The notes below the pieces were generated by a model. The model ran no database searches. It worked only from the letters and a program-made list of their open reading frames with translations, and had not been told where the DNA came from. A stretch of 64,000 bases of DNA from Alphaproteobacteria bacterium (GTDB taxonomy: Bacteria; Pseudomonadota; Alphaproteobacteria; Micavibrionales; Micavibrionaceae), in contig JANQRF010000002.1 of assembly GCA_028289285.1 (NCBI GenBank), positions 1,116,001-1,180,000 of the forward strand, read 5' to 3'. Positions within the stretch are counted from its first letter, which is position 1. Each line of letters begins with the position of its first letter. The position numbers and the translations under genes are program-made. Shown piece by piece: positions 9,256 to 17,615 of this stretch.

Positions 9256-10485
9256 GTGGATAACAACAATACATATAAAATATATAAGCGGGGTGAAACG
9301 ATCATCTTACAGGGTGAAAAAGGAGATCGTGCTTATTACATAGAAGATGGGCATGTTGAAATCCTCATGACAAAGCCTGACTCCAGTGTAGAAAAACTAG
9401 CCACGCGGGGCGCTGGCACAATTATCGGAGAAATGGCAATCGTGGATGATGCACCGCGTATTGCAACCGTCAAAGCCGTTGAAGAATGCAAGCTACTTGA
9501 AATTACACGGGAAGATTTCAACCGTCGTCTTGAAAGCTCTGACCCTGTCATCAAGATGATCTCTCAAATTATTTTAACACGCTATCGGGACATGCTGACA
9601 CGGGCCTCTATTTTTAATGATCCTGGATCAGTACCAACACCTGAAGAGTTAGAACGCCAACTCGTTCAACAAAATAATGCGGGTGAAATGATTAAGATGG
9701 CCAATGACTTTAAAAGTGCCATTGAAAATAATCAACTATCCTTGCATTACCAGCCGATCATCGATTTCCAAACTGGAAACTTAACAGGTTTCGAAGCCCT
9801 CATGCGTTGGACACATCCGGAAAAAGGGATGATTTCTCCAGGTATTTTTATCCCAGTTGCAGAAGATAGCGGTCTTATTGTTGAAGCAAGCCGATGGGCC
9901 TTAAGAGAAGCCTGTATGGCGCTGACACGCATACAAGGTCAGACAGGCTATAATCAAGACCTTTCAGTAAGCGTCAACTTTTCAAGCACGGATTTTGCGG
10001 AAGAAAACTTTCTGGAGCAAGTATATCTCATTCTAAGTGAAACAGATATTAGCCCACAACGTGTTCATCTTGAGATCACAGAACGTTTATTGATGAACCA
10101 ACCAGATAATGCAAAAGAAACACTTTCTTTATGCCGTAATGCGGGCTTAGGCATTTCCATTGATGATTTCGGCACAGGTTACTCTTCTCTCAGCTACCTG
10201 CATTATTACCCAATAGACACACTAAAAATTGATCAAAGCTTTGTACGCAATATGCGCCAGGATGAAACAGCCAGTGAATTGGTCAAATCTATTATCGCAC
10301 TTAGCAAAAATATGAAAATGAAAACGATTGCCGAAGGTGTAGAAGATCAAGAAGATGCAACCCTTCTCAGAGAAATGGGTTGTGATCAGTGCCAGGGCTT
10401 TTATTTCTCAAAGCCTCTACCGGAAGCAGAGGCCATTGAATTTGTCCGCAACTGGGATGCAAATCCCCTAAAAACGTCTTTTTAA
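9256..10485 (+). CDS. Cyclic-nucleotide-binding / EAL c-di-GMP phosphodiesterase
   Basis: A two-domain signalling protein with no membrane segment. Residues about 8-115 form a cNMP-binding domain: KRGETIILQGEKGDRAYYIEDG, then the phosphate-binding cassette IIGEMAIVDDAPRIATV. Residues about 150-400 are an EAL domain with the signature as FEALMRW (Glu near residue 180) and with all the usual catalytic residues: Asn of SVNFSS, Glu of LEITER, DDFGTGYSS, LKIDQSFV, AEGVE and CQGFYFSKPLP. It is therefore predicted to hydrolyse c-di-GMP under control of a cyclic nucleotide. The start is GTG at 9256 behind CAGGA. It lies 127 bases upstream of the secreted FecR/FG-GAP protein, and a CHASE2 adenylate cyclase gene lies beyond that, so a cAMP to c-di-GMP link is plausible. 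Confidence 0.92.
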   Translation: MDNNNTYKIYKRGETIILQGEKGDRAYYIEDGHVEILMTKPDSSVEKLATRGAGTIIGEMAIVDDAPRIATVKAVEECKLLEITREDFNRRLESSDPVIKMISQIILTRYRDMLTRASIFNDPGSVPTPEELERQLVQQNNAGEMIKMANDFKSAIENNQLSLHYQPIIDFQTGNLTGFEALMRWTHPEKGMISPGIFIPVAEDSGLIVEASRWALREACMALTRIQGQTGYNQDLSVSVNFSSTDFAEENFLEQVYLILSETDISPQRVHLEITERLLMNQPDNAKETLSLCRNAGLGISIDDFGTGYSSLSYLHYYPIDTLKIDQSFVRNMRQDETASELVKSIIALSKNMKMKTIAEGVEDQEDATLLREMGCDQCQGFYFSKPLPEAEAIEFVRNWDANPLKTSF

Positions 10486-10612
10486 GTAAAATTTTAAGGG
10501 GTTTTTAGTGCCCTTTAAGCTTTCTGCGCTAACCTTTTAAGATAGGGATATTTTTATTGAATATGTTTAAAGTTAACATATTGATTTTAAATAATAATTT
10601 TAGGGGTTTGGG

Positions 10613-13600
10613 ATGGCGCGTATAATAGACGGATTTCAGTCAATCAAGAATGATGCAGGGCAAAAAGAAGCTCCAACAAAGCTTTCTGTGAACGGTGTTG
10701 AGGCCATTGAGGTCCCAGGCAGCGATTTTGTTACAGATGCGGTCATGACACGCGATGGGCAAGACCTTGTCCTCGAAAGCCCTGACGGCGAAGTCATTAT
10801 CATCGAAAACTACTTTTTGGCCGATCCTGCACCCACCATTATTTCATCTGATGGAAGCGCTCTGACCCCGCAGCTTGTAGGGTCGTTTACGCAAAGCGAA
10901 GCAAAATTTACACAGACCGGATCACTCAATGATGAGAGCCCTGTCGGTGCAATTGAAGACGTCAAAGGGGATGCTGTCATTATCCGTGCAGATGGGTCTC
11001 AGGAACCAGCCATGATCGGAACTCCTATTTATCAGGGTGATGTTATTGAAACCTCAGGTAACGGCGCTGCAAATATTGTGTTTCTTGATGAGACAAGCAT
11101 GGCGGTAAGTGAGAATGCCCGCTTTGCAATCAATGAATATACATTTGATCCATCCAATGAAAGCGGCACAACAAACTTTTCCGTTCTGCGGGGTGTTTTC
11201 GTATTCACAAGCGGTTTGATTGGGCGCGAAGATCCGGATGATGTTGAAATCGAAACGCCTGTCGGATCGATCGGTATTCGTGGAACAGTCATTGCCGGGA
11301 ATATCAAGCCGGGCGGGGAAAGTGAAATTACTGTTCTGGAAGGTGCAATTGTCATCCGTAATGGATTTGCAGAAAAAACGCTCTCTATGCAGTTTGAAAC
11401 CGTTAAACTCTCTGGCTTTGATCAGCCTATTTCAGAACCAAAAGTTTTAAATGCAAATGATGTTGGATCTAAATTTGGGGCCGTCAAAGATGTCGCGCCG
11501 ACCTTGTTTAGCTCTATCAACGATAATCAGCAGGACTCAGACAATAATCAGCAAAATAACGAGCCCTCCAATCAGGGAGAGGCTGATCAAGGTGGGGAGC
11601 AACAGCCGGGAGAAGCCAAAAACCCGGAAGGCGCTGACGCACAACAACCTTCAGAACAAGGCGAAGGCGGACCACGCGGAGAACAACCTGTAGAAGGCGA
11701 TCCTTCCCAGGACCCGCAGAATGCCCAAACTCAAGGCCCAGACGGACAGATAGGACCTGAAGGAGAAGGCACGGTAGAAGGCTCAAATACAGATCCTTTT
11801 GCAGGCGATCCAATTCTTGGCGATGGATTTGGCGGAAACGATCCGTTCTCTGGTGACCCACTTGGAGCACAAGGTGGTGATGGTTTGGGATTAGGCCCAG
11901 GCCCCGGAGGAACAAACGGCCCTGGGCCCGGACCGGCAGGCGGCGAAGCACAGGGCCCTGATAACGGTCCGAATAGCAATAAAGGACCAAACGATCCCGT
12001 TAATGAACCACCTCCCTTCCTTGGAGATGGCAATAACAACAATAATAACCAAGGTAATGCAACAAGTGGTCCTCTAAGAATTGATATACCGAATGCAGCA
12101 CAAGGGGTCAGTATTATCGGAGACAATATAGGCAACCGTATTGGACATGATATTGCGGCCATTGGAGATGCCAATAATGACGGCTTTGCTGATTTTATGT
12201 TCACCAATAACACAAATGCCGGCGGACAGAATCACAGTTACATCATGTATGGATCGGGTGCCGGAATCCCATCGGACCTTGTTCCTGGCTTGGTTGACGG
12301 CACAATAGCCAACCTAAGTGATATAGATGCTGATCCAGGTGAAATCGGTATTTTAGGTAATGGCACAGTTGGTACAGATGCCTCTAATACCGTTATTGCA
12401 AGCATTGGCGATTATGATGGTGATGGAACAATTGATTACATTGTAGGTCAACAAGGCCAGAATAGCCCCGGCCCAACTGCTTCAGGGAATGTCAACATCA
12501 TCAGTGGAGCTACAGGTGGTTCTAGTGGTTTTACGGGACTGGCCGCTGGCGACATGTTTGGCGCAAGCATCTCTGCAGTCGGTGATTATAATAACGATGG
12601 ATATGATGACTTTATTATCGGCGCACCGAATGCAGATGGTGCCTTTGCAAATGGTGGAAAGGCTTACCTCGTTTATGGTGGTATGACGGCCATCGGCACA
12701 GATATTTCTGAAACCAGTCTTCTGAGCGCTAATGGTATGACTTTTGAGGGCGGTGCGATTAACGATCATATGGGCACATCTGTATCCGGTGCAGGCGATT
12801 TTGATGGAGACAGCCGTGCAGATATCGTGATCGGCACACCGGGCGGAAACCGCGTTACCGTTCAAACGAGTATCAATACTATTGATATTAATCACCAAAC
12901 AGCCGGGTATGATTTTGGCCACGAAGTTATGGGTGTTGGGGATATGGACGGCGACGGCCTCAGTGACATCATGGCCATCGGAAACATGGTTGATAACGAA
13001 GTCTATTTCATTGCAGGCGGCACAAGCACAGCTATCAGTGATGTAGATGCTGCGACTAGTGGCGGAAATGTCTTTAAGGTAAATACAGGCCCTCACAGCA
13101 TTCTTGGCGGCGGTGCTGTCGGTGACTGGAACGGCGATGGGTTTGATGATTTCGCCTTTGCCGTTGAAAACGGACCGAATGCCGATATTTACGTTGCCTA
13201 TGGCCAAGCCGGACTGTTTGCAAATACAGTCATTGATCTAAACTTTTTAAATGATCCTCTCAATGCTTTTAAAATGGTTTATGAGGGCGGCGGCTCCCTT
13301 GATTTCACAATCTCAGGCACAGGTGATGTCAATGGCGATGGATTTGATGATCTGGCAATAGGTGTTGAGAATTTCAACGGCAGCGATGGACAAGTTATTG
13401 TTGTTGAAGGCCGCAGAGATCAGGACACATACTATATTGATGATAATGGATTTGGCGATTCAGATCCAAACGCGAGCTCCGTAGTCGCAGATGCAGATGA
13501 TCTAACCTATGTCGGAAATACTGAATTTGATGATGGCGGGTTTTTGGGCTCCAGCTATAAAGGTGGAGGTGCGAATAATACTATTAAGCTCACAAATGAC

Positions 13601-14032
13601 AGCTTCTTTCGCATCGATGGCGGTCTAGGAAACGATATAATTGAAGTCGGTGGCGGCGGAACATTCCTTGATTTTGGTGGCGCCGGCTTTGAGGATGTAA
13701 AAAGCATTGAGAAACTTCAATTCACAGATAATGGTCAAACAGTGCGTCTCACACTCGAAAATATATTCAACTTCTTCGAATCAAGCGGCAACGGAGATTT
13801 TGTTATTGAAAAAGATGCTATAACAGGTGAAACACTCATCATTGATGTCGATGGCGATGCAATAGATGATGTTGCAGGCGCAACAAATGGTCCAGCTCAA
13901 TTGGTAACAGAGCTAAATGCCAATAGCACAGGCGGCGCTTTTGTACACTCAACTCCAACTGGATTTAATGCATATACAATTGGCGGAAACACACTTTACA
14001 TCCAAAGTACAATCAACGTAGACGTTCAATAA
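10613..14032 (+). CDS. FecR-domain and seven-FG-GAP-repeat surface protein, predicted type I secretion substrate
   Basis: A 1139-residue acidic protein without a Sec signal peptide. A short N-terminal domain (1-105) is followed by a FecR-type beta domain (about 111-235; IETPVGSIGIRGT at its end). Then comes a low-complexity Gln/Asn/Glu/Gly/Pro-rich linker (about 300-485). Next are seven FG-GAP/VCBS calcium-loop repeats of the type GDxNxDGxxD at residues about 518, 599, 657, 728, 776, 837 and 904, enough for a complete integrin-alpha-like seven-bladed propeller. The C-terminal 200 residues hold one RTX-like GGLGNDIIEVGGGG stretch and a Gly/Asn/Thr-rich tail, as expected for a type I signal. 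An AGGGG precedes the ATG. It ends directly against the stop of the convergent secretion operon. The role is likely adhesion or surface structure; this is inferred. Confidence 0.88.
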   Translation: MARIIDGFQSIKNDAGQKEAPTKLSVNGVEAIEVPGSDFVTDAVMTRDGQDLVLESPDGEVIIIENYFLADPAPTIISSDGSALTPQLVGSFTQSEAKFTQTGSLNDESPVGAIEDVKGDAVIIRADGSQEPAMIGTPIYQGDVIETSGNGAANIVFLDETSMAVSENARFAINEYTFDPSNESGTTNFSVLRGVFVFTSGLIGREDPDDVEIETPVGSIGIRGTVIAGNIKPGGESEITVLEGAIVIRNGFAEKTLSMQFETVKLSGFDQPISEPKVLNANDVGSKFGAVKDVAPTLFSSINDNQQDSDNNQQNNEPSNQGEADQGGEQQPGEAKNPEGADAQQPSEQGEGGPRGEQPVEGDPSQDPQNAQTQGPDGQIGPEGEGTVEGSNTDPFAGDPILGDGFGGNDPFSGDPLGAQGGDGLGLGPGPGGTNGPGPGPAGGEAQGPDNGPNSNKGPNDPVNEPPPFLGDGNNNNNNQGNATSGPLRIDIPNAAQGVSIIGDNIGNRIGHDIAAIGDANNDGFADFMFTNNTNAGGQNHSYIMYGSGAGIPSDLVPGLVDGTIANLSDIDADPGEIGILGNGTVGTDASNTVIASIGDYDGDGTIDYIVGQQGQNSPGPTASGNVNIISGATGGSSGFTGLAAGDMFGASISAVGDYNNDGYDDFIIGAPNADGAFANGGKAYLVYGGMTAIGTDISETSLLSANGMTFEGGAINDHMGTSVSGAGDFDGDSRADIVIGTPGGNRVTVQTSINTIDINHQTAGYDFGHEVMGVGDMDGDGLSDIMAIGNMVDNEVYFIAGGTSTAISDVDAATSGGNVFKVNTGPHSILGGGAVGDWNGDGFDDFAFAVENGPNADIYVAYGQAGLFANTVIDLNFLNDPLNAFKMVYEGGGSLDFTISGTGDVNGDGFDDLAIGVENFNGSDGQVIVVEGRRDQDTYYIDDNGFGDSDPNASSVVADADDLTYVGNTEFDDGGFLGSSYKGGGANNTIKLTNDSFFRIDGGLGNDIIEVGGGGTFLDFGGAGFEDVKSIEKLQFTDNGQTVRLTLENIFNFFESSGNGDFVIEKDAITGETLIIDVDGDAIDDVAGATNGPAQLVTELNANSTGGAFVHSTPTGFNAYTIGGNTLYIQSTINVDVQ

Positions 14033-16291
14033 TTATTTTGTCTTGGCTTCGAAAACTCCGCCCCAGCCTTCTGCGGGCGGGTTTTTCATGAGATCACCAA
14101 TCCGCCCGGCAAACATATCATAATAAAAGCCTAAAGCGCCGTCTGCTGCGTCCCGCGCATCTTTTAAATCCTGCGCAGCGCAGTCAAAATCACCCGTGCG
14201 GTACGCGGCCAGCATCGCTTCATGCGACTTCATCCATTGTTTAAAGCTATCTTCCTGCGCTTTCTCTTCATTCCCTAAAAGCGCATAAACCCGCACAGGT
14301 TTTTCTTTTCCCTTCACCTTAATCAGGTCAAGCTCTACAAAGGCCAAATTACCAGCCTTATGAACAGTGTCTTCCCCGACCAGAATTTCTACGCCATATG
14401 TTTTTGTTTGCCCTTCCAGCCGTGAGGCCAGATTAACTGCATCACCCAAAGCCGAATAAGCAAAGCGCTGTTTAGACCCCATATTTCCGACACTACATGG
14501 ACCCGTGTTAATACCAATACCAGCCTGCAATAATATTGTCTTTTCGCCTCGCTCTTCGGTGCGTTTTTTGACCACCTCATTAATAGGCACCAGAGCCTCA
14601 TTCATCTTAAGCGCCGCGAGGCAGGCATTGCGTGCATGATCTTCATCATCAAGCGGCGCATTCCAGAATGCCATCATCGCATCGCCCATATATTTGTCGA
14701 TCGTTCCCCGGTTTTCCATGACCAGATCAGACATGGGGGTCAGAAAATCATTCATAAGTTGAATAAGTTCTTCTGGTGTTAAGTTCTCGGAAATACTTGT
14801 AAATTTACGAATATCGGAGAATAAAACAGTTAAGTCACGCACCTCTCCACCAAGTTTCAGTTTATCCGGGTCTTTGGTTAGCTCTTCCATAAAATGCGGA
14901 GAAATATAAAGACCAAAAGCATCACGCACCTGCTTACGCTCTGCTTCCGAACGGATATAACTCATCAGAGAAGATACAAGAAATAAGAAAGATAGACAGA
15001 TGCTGGAATAAACAGGGTCCAGCAAAATACTCATCTGCGTATAGGCTGTCCATGAGCCGAAAAACATACTACCGATTAGGCAGATTGTAAAAAGCCCCAA
15101 CCAAATTACATTGATAAAAGGTGCAAGCAGGATAATTAGAAATCCGGCGCCTGCGATAATAAGCGCCTCAACACCGACAATAAGGTCCGGTCGTTTGAGG
15201 TATTCTCCCTGCAAAATTTGTTCTACGACATTTACGTGCACCTCCACGCCTGGCACAAAAATATCCAATGGCGTAGATCGAATATCCCGAAGCCCTTCCG
15301 CGCTTGTCCCGATAAAAACAATCTTGTCTTTTATTTTATCTTGTATCTGTGCAAGAGCCTCTTGCTCATACAACATCCAGGCAGGAACATATTCATGATC
15401 TTGGATATCCCTGTAATACACCCAAAGCTTTGAATCGTTTTCGATTGGAATTTCATGCTCTGCGATTTTGATAAAATAATTTGTATCCAGCGCGCCTTTA
15501 TCTTTTTGTTCCCGGATCATAAATCTGGATTTTGGATTGATATGCACCCGCAACGCTTCCAATGCCAACATCGGATAAAGCTGAGGCTCAAACCCTTTTT
15601 GCGCCTCGGGTGGATATTTCACAAACAAAGAAACTTCGCGAATAATCCCGTCTATATCGGGTGTCGCCATAAAGCTTCCATTCCCGGCGGCCACCCTGGA
15701 AAAAGCCGGGAGGTTTGTTGCCACACCAGGCGCTGCAAATGTATGTTCAAAAAACGGGCTTTTATCGCGCATTAAAAAGGTCGGTTTAATCGCCTGATAC
15801 GGCTTGCGTAGCGTTTCCTCGGGCCGCGCGCGGGTAAATCCTGTGACAACATTACCAGCCCTTTGAATAGAATCTGCAAAGAGATCATCATGATTTGGAA
15901 GATCAGAAAGCCGAAGCTTCACATATCCAAAGCTGCTTTTATCCGGCAAGCGTTCAATGATTTTATCAGGCGAGGTTCTGTCTTCTTCTGCAAAGACGAC
16001 ATCAAACGCAATGGCGCTTGCACCTAATTCGCTTAACCGGTCGACCATTTCAGCCATAAGCGTACGCGGCCATGGAAACTGGCCTATTTTTTTAAGGGAT
16101 TCCTCATCAATATCAATAATAACAATCTGACCACTTTCAGGTCTGGGATATAGGCGGTTGTAAGTATCAAACGTCATATATTGAAGTCGTTTGCGCAGAT
16201 CGTGATCTGATCCGCTAAAATAAACAGCGCCGACCAAAAGCCCGAAGAGAAGCAAAATATGCACCCAGCGATTGGTCAGGAATTTAAACAT
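14033..16291 (-). CDS. CHASE2-domain adenylate/guanylate cyclase
   Basis: A 752-residue membrane protein. It has an N-terminal membrane helix (about 9-26) and an extracytoplasmic CHASE2 sensor (about 30-345; IVIIDIDEESLKKIGQFPWPR and GASAIAFDVVFAE are typical). Three membrane helices follow (about 360-435), then a class III nucleotidyl cyclase domain (about 475-650). The metal-binding LFSDIRKFTSI (Asp near 491) and GTIDKYMGDAMMAFWNAP (Lys near 532 and second Asp) are intact, and the Lys favours ATP as substrate. A 100-residue helical tail follows. It is the last gene of the tolC-ABC-HlyD operon, 4 bases after hlyD. It probably senses an envelope signal and makes cAMP. The nearest likely receiver is the cNMP-EAL protein encoded at 9256. 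Confidence 0.92.
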   Translation of the reverse strand: MFKFLTNRWVHILLLFGLLVGAVYFSGSDHDLRKRLQYMTFDTYNRLYPRPESGQIVIIDIDEESLKKIGQFPWPRTLMAEMVDRLSELGASAIAFDVVFAEEDRTSPDKIIERLPDKSSFGYVKLRLSDLPNHDDLFADSIQRAGNVVTGFTRARPEETLRKPYQAIKPTFLMRDKSPFFEHTFAAPGVATNLPAFSRVAAGNGSFMATPDIDGIIREVSLFVKYPPEAQKGFEPQLYPMLALEALRVHINPKSRFMIREQKDKGALDTNYFIKIAEHEIPIENDSKLWVYYRDIQDHEYVPAWMLYEQEALAQIQDKIKDKIVFIGTSAEGLRDIRSTPLDIFVPGVEVHVNVVEQILQGEYLKRPDLIVGVEALIIAGAGFLIILLAPFINVIWLGLFTICLIGSMFFGSWTAYTQMSILLDPVYSSICLSFLFLVSSLMSYIRSEAERKQVRDAFGLYISPHFMEELTKDPDKLKLGGEVRDLTVLFSDIRKFTSISENLTPEELIQLMNDFLTPMSDLVMENRGTIDKYMGDAMMAFWNAPLDDEDHARNACLAALKMNEALVPINEVVKKRTEERGEKTILLQAGIGINTGPCSVGNMGSKQRFAYSALGDAVNLASRLEGQTKTYGVEILVGEDTVHKAGNLAFVELDLIKVKGKEKPVRVYALLGNEEKAQEDSFKQWMKSHEAMLAAYRTGDFDCAAQDLKDARDAADGALGFYYDMFAGRIGDLMKNPPAEGWGGVFEAKTK

Positions 16292-16295
16292 CAGC

Positions 16296-17612
16296 CTAGC
16301 GCTCGGTAAAAGCGCGGTCCCGCGCCCGTAAAATCGGTTTCATCAGATATTCAAGGATCGTGCGTTTGCCGGTAATCACTTCCGTTTCAGCCACCATGCC
16401 CGGCGTAATGGGAAGGCGTTCTGCTTCACTGCCCATATAGTTTTTATCTGCGCGCACTTCGATTTCAAAAAAGATGTTTCCATCCCGGTCCGTGACGCTA
16501 TTTGCGCCAATACGTGCAAGCTTGCCGTCCAGCGATCCGTAACGCTGCGGATCATAGGCTGTGATTTTAATTTTGACGTCCTGGCCCGGGCGCATGAACG
16601 CAATTTCATGCGGCGCTATTTTCGCCATAATTTTTAACTCATCATCCAGCGGCACAATTTCAATCAGCCGCATGGCAGGTTCAACAACACCGCCAATAGT
16701 CTTCAGCATAATTTTATTCACCACGCCACGTACAGGGCTGCGCAGCTCCGTTCTGAAAACCCGGTCACCAATCGCTGTCAGGCTTTGCTCAAGCTGGTTA
16801 ATTTGTGTTTCAACTTCATTCAGTTCCCCTAAAGCCTGGGATCTGAATTTTGTTTCCTGATCTTCGCGTTCTTTTTTGACTGCACGCAATTCTGCTTCCA
16901 GAGCACTGCGGCGCTGCACGGATTCACTGATTTGCCCGGAGACATCATTTAACTCCCGGCGCAAGCGAATTTCTTCAAGCTCCGGCACAGCGCGTTTTTT
17001 GACCATTTCAGCTGTAATATCGAGCTCTTTTTGAAGGGAAGATCGTGTGCTGGATAATCTGGAAATTTTGGCTTTGACTTCTGCAAGATCCGCCTGCGCA
17101 CGATTAATATTGTTATCCAGAATGGAAATCGCATTTTGTAATTCCTGCTGGCGTGAGCGGTAAAGATTTTCTTCATTGCGTGCAATCTCAGGTGCATTTT
17201 CAGTGATATCTTCTTCCAAAGAAAATGCATCACCATTCGCCTCAGCCATAAGCCGCGCCCGCTTAGCTTTTAAAGCATAGCCGCGCGCTTCCGTGCCGCG
17301 CTCTTCGGACGCAAAAGCCACATCGTTAATTCGCATCAGGATCTGGTCCTGGTCGACGATTTCCCCTTCCTGCACCAAAAGCTCAGCAAGTATCCCGCCT
17401 TCCAGACTTTGAACGATCTGGATTTCACTTGTCGGCACCACCTGCCCGCTCCCGCGCGTGAGCTGTTCAACTTCTGACAGGCTGGCCCATAAAAAGAAAA
17501 AGATAACCAGTGCAACAACGGAAAACAGCATCAAAAGCGAAGCCTTTGACGGCGTTAAATGTGACGCCGCCTGTAATTCGCTCATAAAATCTATGTCTTC
17601 GCGTTCATGCAT
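16296..17612 (-). CDS. HlyD-type membrane fusion protein of a type I secretion system
   Basis: Periplasmic adaptor between the inner-membrane ABC exporter and TolC. It has one membrane helix near the N-terminus (about 22-44, KASLLMLFSVVALVIFFFLW), then the SEVEQLTRGSGQVVPTSEIQ beta segment. A long coiled coil (about 110-270) is followed by the lipoyl/beta-barrel part (ELRSPVRGVVNKIM) and the C-terminal GMVAETEVITGKRTILEYLMKP motif typical of HlyD/LapC proteins. Length 438 is standard. It follows the ABC gene by 3 bases. Confidence 0.95.
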   Translation of the reverse strand: MHEREDIDFMSELQAASHLTPSKASLLMLFSVVALVIFFFLWASLSEVEQLTRGSGQVVPTSEIQIVQSLEGGILAELLVQEGEIVDQDQILMRINDVAFASEERGTEARGYALKAKRARLMAEANGDAFSLEEDITENAPEIARNEENLYRSRQQELQNAISILDNNINRAQADLAEVKAKISRLSSTRSSLQKELDITAEMVKKRAVPELEEIRLRRELNDVSGQISESVQRRSALEAELRAVKKEREDQETKFRSQALGELNEVETQINQLEQSLTAIGDRVFRTELRSPVRGVVNKIMLKTIGGVVEPAMRLIEIVPLDDELKIMAKIAPHEIAFMRPGQDVKIKITAYDPQRYGSLDGKLARIGANSVTDRDGNIFFEIEVRADKNYMGSEAERLPITPGMVAETEVITGKRTILEYLMKPILRARDRAFTER

Positions 17613-17615
17613 ACG

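Noticed and set aside
11731-12213. A Pro/Gly/Leu-rich open frame opposite the low-complexity linker of the secreted protein
   Set aside because: Composition is simply the complement of Gly/Pro-rich codons in the linker.
12482-13207. A 241-codon open frame opposite the FG-GAP coding region
   Set aside because: It mirrors the biased Gly/Asp repeat codons on the other strand, has no recognisable domain, and overlaps a well-supported gene completely.
13610-13690. An RTX repeat array at the end of the FG-GAP protein
   Set aside because: Only one RTX-like nonapeptide stretch (GGLGNDIIE) is seen, so a repeat array cannot be claimed.
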